From NCBI GenBank assembly GCA_963855995.1, contig OY979717.1, positions 11,969,001 through 12,033,000 of the forward strand: DNA of 64,000 nt, written 5' to 3'. Both the position numbers and the translations under genes were made by a program. The stretch comes from Muricea muricata (lineage: Eukaryota; Cnidaria; Anthozoa; Malacalcyonacea; Plexauridae). The notes under the pieces were generated by a model, which saw nothing but the letters and a program-made list of their open reading frames with translations, searched no databases and was not told the DNA's origin. Position 1 is the first letter of the stretch. Each line of letters starts with the position of its first letter. Positions 1 to 26,736 of the stretch are shown here, piece after piece.

Positions 1-553
1 ATCCCAAAAAAGGTTACTCTTTGAAGTCAAGCATTAGCGCCGCACGTTTGAATTTGAATGCTTTCATTCACATTTTGGCGGAGCAAATTCAATTTATTTG
101 CAATTTATTTGTAACCATAAAAATTTTTGTATAGCAGAGAATTGCGCATTCTTGTGCTCATTAGGGTATTACAACATCATTATAGCACTAGCGTTTGGGA
201 TCTCATATTCATTATACTAAGAATTCGTTTTGCATCTGGCACATCTCTGGTATCTTCAATAGACAAACTATTTAAGAACAGATATGATCGAAAGTTACTC
301 AATTTTTTATTCTTGTAAACATATCCTCATTCGCTCATGATATGTAGTAAGCAAGAGTCGCAAAAAGTCGTAATTCGTACGATTTTCAGCGAGATTCATG
401 TATGTTTACTGATGACTAGCTGTATACGATCCTACTTAAAACTGTTGACTAGCGTTAAACCAATCACATCTCAGCAAAAATTTTATTTCCCCCGTGCCAA
501 TATGCCACGTACCCCCGCCTGAGCACAGTCACTGCTCTGGGTAGGAGACTAAC

Positions 554-2747
<2,194 letters not shown>

Positions 2748-3019
2748 CTACAGAAAATATAAAGATCGAGGTTTAATTGGAATACGACTGTCTTTTTGCA
2801 ATAACCATTGGTCCAAAAGCTATATAGCCTATCTTTCGCCGCACTGGTATTAGAACGCGCAAAAGTCCCGCGTATAAGAACCCGTAATTTTTTTAAGTTA
2901 GCCTAAACAGTTTCTTATATAATTGTAGCATATTGCTCTGCTTCTTAGGAAGCAGTGTTGGTCTTTTTATACGGTGGACAACAGATTCCCGAAGAAAGAC
3001 ATGCGTGATCTATTCCAAA

Positions 3020-3256
3020 AGGTCGTACATAGGTTCGGTTCCTATCGTGGTCAGATCTAGGCTTTTTCAGCTTGCCCGGTGTGGACTCAGAGTAACACCA
3101 AAAAACATCATTTTCACCTGAGTACATAAAAGACCAGATGCATAAATATCATGATTGCACTTACACTGATATTGAGGGAACTAGACTCAGTTCCGAAATA
3201 TCACTTAGTCGAACCGACCTAACGACGTAGCTCAGTTGGCAGAGCATTGGGCTAGC
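3020..3256 (+). mobile_element. tRNA-derived SINE-like repeat, copy 1
   Basis: A box B-like GGTTCGGTTCC (3032-3042) precedes a body with GAGTAACACC and TTTCACCTGAGTACA. This is followed by GACTCAGTTCCGAAATATC, CGAACCGACCT and a box A-like TAGCTCAGTTGG (3228-3239). The same blocks recur at 41960-42380. Box A lies downstream of box B here, so this is probably the junction of two tandem or dimeric units rather than one full SINE. Its right end is interrupted by a MITE. Confidence 0.65.
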
Positions 3257-3593
3257 CATAGTTAATAGAGTAGATGGTTTGGAAACTCATTCGAATAACA
3301 ATGTAACTCATTATCTATGTTCATCAACGTTTATTCCAAAATATGGTTCTTCATCGTCACGTGTGTATTGTGTTTTCACCAAATCCACCAATAGGAATTC
3401 TTAAATTACCCTATTGTTCAAGTCGCGCATGGCTAAACTTCCTAAAACGTTGCTATTGGTTAGTTAGGTGAAAATACAATACGCACGTGACGACGAAGGA
3501 CCTCATTCCTGCATAAACCAAAACAAAAACATAGATAACGACTTATATTGTAGTGCTAATGAGTTTCCAAACCATCTAGCTCTATTAACTATG
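3257..3593. mobile_element. 337-bp MITE inserted in the SINE
   Basis: Terminal inverted repeats begin CATAGTTAATAGAG and end CTCTATTAACTATG. The similarity runs on through GATGGTTTGGAAACTCATT on each side. The element is flanked by GGCTAGC at 3250-3256 and 3594-3600, a probable 7-bp target duplication. The interior is non-coding. Confidence 0.8.
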
Positions 3594-3667
3594 GGCTAGC
3601 ATAGCTCGTTCATTCACAAAAACAGTTAAGTTCAGCATTAAAATATGTAGTAAAATGATATCAATAG

Positions 3668-3845
3668 GAAATTACACTTGTTCTCGAAGTATTAATGAAG
3701 AATCTCACTCGTGTTTGGCGAAATGTTTATAATACCGCGAGTGCGTACTCTGCGTAGTGCGAGTGCATAGCACTCGCGGTATTATAAATATTTCGCCAAA
3801 CACGCGTGCGATTTTTCATTAATATTTCTCGAGCCGTGTAATTTC
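3668..3845. repeat. Near-palindromic foldback element
   Basis: Left arm from GAAATTACAC and right arm ending GTGTAATTTC pair over about 80 bp. The arms include TTTGGCGAAAT / ATTTCGCCAAA and AATACCGCGAGTGC / GCACTCGCGGTATT, with only about 20 bp of unpaired centre. No coding potential. Confidence 0.8.
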
Positions 3846-3852
3846 AAATACT

Positions 3853-3960
3853 AATACAACCAGAATGACGCTAGTATATAATCGCCTTAATATAACCACA
3901 ATGACACTATTTTATAATCACCTTGATACAACCAGAATGACGCTAATATATAATCGCCTT
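3853..3960. repeat. Three-copy 36-bp tandem repeat
   Basis: Three consecutive 36-bp units (3853-3888, 3889-3924, 3925-3960) share the pattern ATACAACCAGAATGACGCTA followed by a TATAATCGCCTT end. The middle copy is the most diverged. The array abuts the foldback at 3668-3845. Confidence 0.85.
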
Positions 3961-4559
3961 CATACAAATAGAACAAAAGTTAATATTGTCGGTTGTCAGT
4001 AATTTCTAGCAATGGATTTGTAACACAATGTTTATCAATGCAATTTTCACCAATTCGACTGGCAATTAAAATTTTGATTGCTTTGGTAATAACTTTTTGG
4101 TAATAACGTAATAACTTTCGAATTACCGAATACAGCGCCCTACCTAAGTGGCACACAGGCACATTTGTTCGATGAGTTCACATATTCGTATTCACACACC
4201 ATAAAAACAATAGATTTCAATTTTATGAAATTAATTGTGTTAAACATGGACTTTTGAATATGTACCCTCACAATGATTGAGCTGACTACGGCGCTGAAGG
4301 TATATGTTGAAATTCATTTTTAAAAGATCTTTCCGGAGCAGTTGTCGGACTGACATCGCACCCAACCAGTATAGTATTTTTCAACTGTCACAGTTGTAAA
4401 ATGCATGGTATAACTGTCTGGTGATTTGTCAATTAATAAAAAGAAAGACGTTCCTATTTAAAAATGTTATAATTAATCCATGTTTAATCTGTGCCATAAT
4501 GATCAATGGAAAATTGCTATCGAGTTGGTGGTATTATCCATCCCCATTACAATCACGGT

Positions 4560-4910
4560 AAATGGGCAAGGACCCCATTATGTCCTGGTCATTCTGTAGG
4601 CAGCAGACAGTGTAAATCCTAGGGGCAATAAAGACATCCTCCCTCACAGCATTGTGACAAAGGTTTTGAACCAGAGGAAGGCTAAGGAACTAATGCATTT
4701 CCAGGGGCAGCAGGCTAAGTCAGGATAATATTTTAAATTTATGTTTGTCACATACTTTAAAAAAGATGGCAAGGGTCTCTGGGTCTCAGAATATTTTGTC
4801 AATCCCTCTCCTCAGCAGGAGTCAATTACCAAGAACATTGATGAGCAAGGGGTTTTAAAACAGCACATTATGGAGAAATTGTTCTCCAGACAACATTTTT
4901 GAAATTGAGA
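4560..4910 (+). other. Coding-like segment of unknown origin
   Basis: This stretch is less AT-rich than its surroundings. In the plus strand it gives short open runs such as VTYFKKDGKGLWVSEYFV and ILPHSIVTKVLNQRKAKEL, separated by stops. It could be a decayed exon or retroelement piece; I recognise no family and no splice signals frame it. Confidence 0.2.
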
Positions 4911-7900
4911 TAGATCCTCGCAATCTGTATTTAATGTGGCTATCTGTATTTTGTGTCTGAAAGAAAAACACTCATCTTACTTATTATACTTTTTTGTGCC
5001 TTGTTGATCTAATGATCTTGTGTTGTAAAAATTGTGTTTGAGCAACACATGGTAATCCAAGGCCGGCACTAGAATGTTAATTAGGTGGTGTATATTCATA
5101 TTCAGGTTCTGCCCAATTAATTTCTTTTAAAATCAACTCTAATAACAACTGATTTCAAACGAAATTAGCCAGGCAGAAGCTGAATATATTTGCCCTCATT
5201 TCATCTTCGAGATGGCTCAAAAGAAAGTAGTTAATAATCACATGCATGCATTAAGTAATAAGATGCTGTAAATGCAATTAAGCCATTTAATTTTAATCAG
5301 AAAAAAAATTCATATTCTCAGTGCTGCAACTGGTATCAGTAATTAGTTACATTTCTGACAATGTTACTTTTACTGTAAATATAGTTACAAATACAGTGTA
5401 ATTTTACAGCACTAATTAGTATAAAATCATTTTCAACAAAGAGAATTATTTTTCCTGTGGAACATTAAATAAGCATATAGGGAGTCTCAAAATACCCACA
5501 TGTCACCAAAGGTATGAGTTGCTTTTTTGGACAGGGACCGCGGAGCAGAAACTTTTGAAATCAAGAGCCCTGAGATGCCTGGAAACACTTCTAATTTCAA
5601 CAATCATCATGAAGTGGCATGTAGTTTTTGCCTTGATTCTTATATTTTTAATGCAAACATATGTATTGAACAGAAATTATTGGTGGGGCTTTAGCCTAGC
5701 CAGCCACCCCGCTCCAAGGTCCGTGTTGGAGCATCTCAAAATGACCACTTGCGCTTGTTCAAAAGGCTAAATGTTATTGTATTTATTGTTAAGGGCTCAA
5801 CGTTGAGATTTAGCCAAACATGGCCCAATTAGCCAAGTCTGCTGCAAAATCAAAAATGTATCGTCACTATCATGGCCTCCAGAGAATACCACACCATAAG
5901 GTAATAGTTAGCAGTTTCTGATTAAGCTCCCATTGTGAATTTTTACATTTTGCTTCCCCCCTACCCCCCCCCCCCCCTACCCACCCAGCAGTCTCTGCGC
6001 TGCTTCAAATTTCTAGGATTAGCTCACCGCATGCCGAAGTGTTTTATTCAACTTATTGATTTGAATAGCATCCACCATTATGAATGAAATGGTATTTGTT
6101 ACAAATGAGTGACAATATAACTGTGCTTATTTGCAAAATTTCGTTGATCTTGGCTCGGATTCGGTCTGGCGGTTAGGCAAATGCTTGAATATTGTTAATA
6201 TTTAGCCTTTTTACTTAGGTAAAAATACCACTTCCTGATTAGTACCCCTGGCAAGTTTTTCCTGTTTTCCATAGAAATTTAATAGAAAGGTATTCCATAG
6301 AATGATAGTAGTTTGTTTTATCTTTCAAATTATATAAACTGGGCTAGCGATTTTTTTGTGCATTTTGAAACACGACCGCCTGCAATTAGTGTACACTTGA
6401 AATACATAAACAAACTTCTACAGACTGAATTTTTTTCCTTGTATTTCCAAGTGGAAATTTCCAATTTAAATAAAAGACACAACCTTGAAACAATTACGTT
6501 TGGAAATTTTAACATAGAAATCAGTGCGTTTAATAATTTAATTCGCCTTGAAAGAGTACGCTTTATTTGCTTTAGCAAACTTTAGCAATGTTATGGTTTG
6601 CGTGTTTGAGAACGATCGAATGTATGCAAAATACGTCGCGCAATTTGAATTTGTAGTCAAGTCCAGAGTCAAGTCACTGCCGGAGATCTATTTGTCCCTA
6701 TTTTTCTTCAGGGAGTAAAATTACTAAGAATGATATTGCTATATATCAGAAAAACTCCAATTGTTTGAAAATAAGTACTAAGTCTACTAGGTCTATATAA
6801 ATATATATGTGCAACACAATGTATCAAGTGCCACGGATACGTTCTGTCGTGTCTTTTAAAGTAGCTCCATATATATACTTATGTCATTATACAAATAGTA
6901 TTTATAGGACACTTTACCTCTATATCTGTAACATGTTTTGACAACGCCATTCTTAACAAATACGTACGAGCAGACCAAAAGTTAATTCGATTTCAACAAC
7001 CGAAGAACAGATCTTTGTTTACGCACGGTCACACTACACACTTACCACCAGGTACCACTGATCGCCAGACGCCGGCACACGTTCCTTTTTGCCTGTATCC
7101 CTGATCTCAGAAATGACTGGATAGAGCAAAAAGAACTTGAAAAGTATCGCGCGCTCTGTGCACGGGTGCAAAATTGCCAAGGCTTTCAGCTATTCACTGT
7201 AACTAGTCATTTTAGTCAGTCAAAGTATAATTCTGTCGTTTTGGGCATTATTATTGGGTTAAATGCAAGTATGGAGTATGCATGTGTTGTACAAGCTATA
7301 GCTATACATATTCGATTCTAGTCATACGCGTTAACTCCATAATACTAGATTTTCCAAACACGACTTCGCGTGATTTACACATTCAAAGCTCGAACAGTCA
7401 AAATAAGGTCGCTTTTGCATATTTTGCTAAATTCGAGCTGTGAGTATAATATATACAAACGCATACCGTACAGAACTAATTTTCGAGTTTTGGTTTATGC
7501 ATTTTGCGCTTTTTTTGTTTACGTACGACACGTTTAATTGCAATTTGAATGTGTTGGTCGAGAGCAAAATATACGCATATAATAAGATTTGGAAATACAT
7601 AATATCAACGATTAAAATAATTTGTAGTTTAAAAGCTCATTAACATAATACATAAGATTATTGACGAATCATGTCAACGATAATAGGTCATGTGAGGTGG
7701 CTTCATACGTAATAAAGTACCTTAAATACTAATTAGGATGCCACATTATATAATTTCTCACGTTCATTGGTATTCTTAATATAACATTTCATCCTAATTA
7801 GCATTTTATACACGAACCAAATTTCCCAGTTTTTCACTGCAATACACACTTAATATAACAGTACGAAACAAAATATTGTCTTTATTACAATCACTGAATA

Positions 7901-8008
7901 CACTGAAATGGAGCTTAAATTCTGCAACCAAAATAAATTGAGCAATTGTTAAACACACAACCGGAGACTAAAGCCGACCCAGGATTCTCGCTTTGTTTTA
8001 CTTCTATT

Positions 8009-9453
8009 TCAGGCATGGGCATGTTTGCGAGCACTTCGATCGTCAGGAACATCAAAATCAAATAGACTGAAATCCGAATCTATTATATTTTGCATTCTTA
8101 CTTTTTCCGCCGTACTGGCATTTACAGTCGCTGTCTGAGGTCCCAAGACATTGCTTACTTCTAACGCTTGCTCATCGCTCTTCTTCTCATATGCCAATAA
8201 AGCATTGGATTTGTGGCCTGTCCGTTCTCGGATTAATTTCTCCTCGACATTGGATTGGATTGCATTGGATGGGTTGGAACAGCCTCGTAGCACACGTAAC
8301 TCTTAAACAGTGGGACGTCAGTTCCAACTGAAACCAGCCTTTTCACACATGTTCGGCAGAATTTGATTTAGCGTGTTAACACCAAGTATACCATATTATA
8401 GTACTCGTATTCATTTAAATTAGGCTTGAAATAAAATGCCTCCTGTTTCTCTGCTAAAACTTTTATCTTCTCACGATACTTTGCATAACATTTCCTAATA
8501 TACCGTGTGTGATTAGTTTCATTTCCTACGCAACAAACATGCTTTACAACTCGGGGAGAGTATTTTATGTCATTGAGACCACCATGGCAATTTTTCGAAA
8601 CACTCTCGTCATTTGTGCATGATTGACACACATTCAGAGTCAACACGAAAATTACAAAACCTCAAGCCTCTATTACTATGCTCTTTAGACCTCAATCCAA
8701 ATAATTTTCCATTATAAAAAACATGGTATTCATTAAAGACTTAGCTGCATGCATGGTCACCCAGCAATTCCTTACCCATAAAATTTGTTCGTCTTCCTCT
8801 TTTATCGCCGTTCTTTCAGCTATCTTTGCAGATTTGCCAACAGAATGGCTCGTTGCTTTTCTCATCTCTGCGTCCAATACTTGACGAAACAAGGTCAATC
8901 TGCAATATTTGTATTGCTTTAGCATACTATATTAAATAACTACCGCCAAAATTTCACACAACCTACCTTTCTCGTTTTTAGAAAGCAGTGAAATCGCCAA
9001 AATCCCATTTTCCGTTTCCAAATGGCGCTGAAGCCCACAGACGACACTGTAAAGAGTTCTTGCCGGATAACGTTCGCTATTTTGTTTGCAAACTTCTTCG
9101 ATAAATTTTGTAAGCCAAAAACATAATGATTCAGCAGTCATTCGCTGGCGAGGATCTTTATTTCTTCTAGCCAACTGCCACTCATTGAACATTCTGTATG
9201 CCCATTTCGTCGCGTTACGTGTAGATTTCGGCACGGCATCATCCAACAATTTCTTTTCTTCTTCTTCTGCAGTTTTAGCTGGGCGAAAAAACCTTTTTGA
9301 ACCTTGCATTTGATACACCTGAACACTAATCTGTGCACTCAAATGCAAGATGTTAAGATTGTCCAAGGCTGTGTTTCTGTCATGCATATATAATTTAAAG
9401 TGAAATTTTGCATACTCAATGATCCGCACTAATTTTACTAAACTAAAAAACAA
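8009..9453 (-). pseudogene. Crypton-type (DUF3504-like) tyrosine recombinase relic
   Basis: Successive minus-strand pieces reproduce a Crypton-family recombinase. An N-terminal SAM-like part (KSTRNATKWAYRMFNEW, RTLYSVVCGLQRHLE) lies in 8932-9453. The segment FRQVLDAEMRKA to DEQILW, then in another frame GKELLGDHACS, lies in 8692-8925. The segment EAFYFKPNLNE lies in 8368-8646, then after a shift VNTLNQILPNMCEKAGF. Near 8275-8310 HCLRVTCATRLF supplies the HxxR motif. RERTGHKSNALLAYEK in 8009-8293 carries the conserved His region near the C terminus. At least four frame changes and a TAA inside the LLGDHACS block make it non-functional. A short intron at about 8897-8962 is possible. Such genes derive from cut-and-integrate YR DNA transposons. 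Confidence 0.85.
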
Positions 9454-9560
9454 TGTTTAATTGTTATAAGTTCACCCAGTCATGTCCTACTAACAATGAG
9501 TACACAATTCAAAGCAGACATTACCTTCCGACTACAATGCGGCGTATTTGAAGTCATTTT

Positions 9561-9656
9561 TAAAATACACTCGAAAAATCGCGTTTTATCATATCTAAAA
9601 CGCTCGGCTGCGCCTCGCGTTAAATAGGATAAAACGCTCCTTCTCGTGTATTAAAT
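9561..9656. repeat. Small foldback element
   Basis: TAAAATACACTCG at the left pairs with CGTGTATTAAATA at the right. GCGTTTTATC and TAAAACGC pair with GCGTTAAAT and GATAAAACGC across a short centre near 9605-9616. Non-coding. Confidence 0.7.
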
Positions 9657-9688
9657 ATTACATACAATACTGTTTTTATATTAATTTT

Positions 9689-9831
9689 AGGCCTGATTTT
9701 TATATATCGTAATTCATCGCAGTTCATCGCCGATCTATCCAGGGAGATCACTCAAGAAGATTTCACTGATCACCGACAATAAAACCATAAAGACATCGCC
9801 GACGAATTACGATAATATGAAAACCAGGCCT
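9689..9831. mobile_element. 143-bp MITE
   Basis: Terminal inverted repeats of about 28 bp: the left end starts AGGCCTGATTTTTATATATC and the right end closes GATAATATGAAAACCAGGCCT. The interior is non-coding; the target duplication is unclear. Confidence 0.75.
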
Positions 9832-11002
9832 TGAAAACCCACCGACTGTAAAGTTTGCTACCCCTTAAAAATCAGCGGCGACCAAGCGCTCAATGCATTA
9901 TTACCATGACTCGTAAAATCGATTTACTTTTCAAAACATAGCTCCAGGGAAACACATCTAATAGAGTAAATGTTTATCACGCCTTTCTTTTAGTCATCAT
10001 GACTAAAATTTCCAGGCGTTTTTAATTTGGATTTCTACGACTGCACTACACAAAAATGTTGTCAACTAAATGTCAAGAGGAGAAACTCGTAAAAGGTGCT
10101 TAAAATAGCCCAACTGTTCTTCAACTTTCCTATTGCATTGACAATTGTAAACTGAGTTTAAATAGCATCGTAGCTTTCACACAGCGTAACTTTATAAAGA
10201 TCGTAACTTTATAAAGATCGTAACAGCCGACGGCTGTATAAATCGCCACTTTCGAGATATTTAATAAACTTTTTCTTTCAACTTTAGACAATTCAATTCA
10301 ATATTCTTCAATATTTTTCCACACGTTTGATCCAATTATTTATTCAAGGTTATTATCTGAGTTAAAACCTGCGGTACATCAAAGAAAACCGACTCAAAAA
10401 TAAATTGAAGACTTTTAGTCACCGTTTATTGCATTCTTACACTATAGCCTCGTTTCCATGTTTGCTTTATTTTTCCCTGGTAGTCTTTCTTGAAGGTTAT
10501 ACTTTTATAAAATTTCTGAATAAAACCATTTTTCTTTACATTTGAACTCTATTATACAAAGAGAATACATGGGGAAAAAACGAAGCCAAAGATTAAAAAT
10601 GTTCTATACAACAATTTTATCAAAATACATATCGAATTTCATTGTCTTGTACTTGTAGATTCAGGTACATAATATTCAAGCGAGTCGTACTTCATAATCG
10701 GGGTCACTCGAATGATCAAATGACAATCCTCAATGCTGGCATTTCGTGACAGTGCATTGGGATTTTATATCCGTCTCCACATTATTTACACATTGTTTGA
10801 TAACTTTCCAGTAAAATGCTTTTTTGCGCATCAATCTTGATCCTAATCTACGAGAAGCTCTAACCAAACTCAAGAATCAAGAATACAATAGAAATACTGG
10901 AAAATACAGTATGACGAGCGAGTGAATAATCTTGAGACAACCTTGTAATGTAAAGTAAGAAATGTCACATCTCGTGTACATTCAAGTCTGATGACCAGTT
11001 GT
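9832..11002. other. Intergenic region downstream of DHX8
   Basis: No gene recognised. The only distinct structure is a perfect tandem duplication of a 17-bp unit (GTAACTTTATAAAGATC) at 10186-10219. Confidence 0.5.
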
Positions 11003-11008
11003 TTTATT
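11003..11008 (-). terminator. Candidate DHX8 polyadenylation signal
   Basis: AATAAA on the minus strand about 160 bp past the DHX8 stop codon. The position suits a short 3' UTR, but cleavage was not observed. Confidence 0.45.
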
Positions 11009-11169
11009 AGTTTATCTTCGGTTTCCTAGTAGCTCTATTACAGCATATACTTTCCTCACAGAGTGTGTTTTCCACAAATGTTCAGTTTCCAGATAGTTTT
11101 GCCAAGTGATTCACCAAGTACATACCACAATATCCGAAAATGTAAAACAAGTATCTTTGTAGTTTGCTT

Positions 11170-25765
<14,596 letters not shown>

Positions 25766-26736
25766 AACTGCACCCAATGTGTCTGATACAATGTTTACCT
25801 CACTATTTAAAGATTACTTCTGAAGTATTACACAACACGATTCACTTTCAACAAAAAAAATAAACCGTTAACTGCGTAATTCTACGGGGTTTTTGACGTA
25901 CATGGAGACGAATGTGATACGAAATACAAATTGACCACCATCTTGGATTTACTGCGCTGACTGGAGTCTGGTATCTAGTGACTGATTTTCAGAACGTACC
26001 ATTATTCACAACTACTGTGCAAGCGCAACAAAACCAAACAAGAAGTCAAGTTATATTTTTATGTTCCTACCGTCGTCTTTACAAACAGTAAGTGAGTAAT
26101 TGTAGAATTTGAACTTATTTTCAAAATTATAGAACTGTTTGCTTGTTGGGCCTTTCTGGAAGTGGAATGAGTAAAGGCTTGTGGACACGTGATGTCTAAT
26201 TAATGCTTCTAAACTTTCAATCCCGTCTCCTTGGCCAAAAATCATTTTAATGTTAATCATTGATTCATGGGTAGAAATTTTTTTGCAAGGTAAAAATCCA
26301 GGTACACTGAAAATATCTGTTTATACACATAACATTTTCAATAATACTGATGCTCCAAAATTCCAAATGTTGACTTGCATGACCATTGACCATGTTGGTG
26401 GTGATGAACAAAAGAATATTTTATCAGTTCTATAATTGTGGGAACCAGCCAGTGGGCACGAAACATTGTTTCATGTGACCCCAGCAAGTGTAGTGTGTTG
26501 GTAGTAGACTGTTACAAGGTCAAAATTTAGTACTGGGGTACCAATATTCATTTGGTACAATTATTTTGGTGTTGTGCTACTGGAAATTTCTTTACCGAAT
26601 ATCCCTGTTTTACTGCTAGGTATAATGTGCAATTAAATTTATACTGTTTTTTGTTTTGTGCAGGAATGTGAAAAGAAATACATTTGAGTTAATAAATGTG
26701 TATCGTGTAAGGCCAGCCCTTGTGTAAAACAAGCAA
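25766..26736. promoter_or_regulatory. Divergent DHX8-NFX1 intergenic region
   Basis: About 970 bp separate the two start codons. A strong acceptor (TTTTTTGTTTTGTGCAG at about 26647-26663) precedes the NFX1 start, so NFX1 probably has a separate 5' UTR exon upstream. A weaker acceptor-like GGGTGCAG precedes the DHX8 start. Overlapping ORFs on both strands near 26051-26435 are not assignable. Promoter activity is inferred from position only. Confidence 0.5.

Larger units (their letters stand above)
2748..7950. other. Gene-poor stretch between DPYD and the Crypton relic
   Basis: No exon chain or conserved protein was recognised on either strand, although the DPYD first exon may lie here. Identified content is the SINE/MITE nest (about 3020-3610), a foldback at 3668-3845, the 36-bp array 3853-3960, a coding-like segment near 4560-4910 and a C14 run at 5964-5977. 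Short ORFs elsewhere overlap on opposite strands and show no family resemblance. Confidence 0.5.

Noticed and set aside
2945-3127. Small ORFs on both strands at 2.93-3.13 kb
   Set aside because: They lie in the SINE body and have no family resemblance.
3227-3250. A tRNA gene suggested by GTAGCTCAGTTGGC
   Set aside because: No intact cloverleaf follows; the shared flanks with 42.1 kb show it is a SINE head.
26051-26435. Opposed ORFs in the DHX8-NFX1 intergenic region
   Set aside because: Both strands are open by chance; neither has a recognisable family or consistent splice sites.
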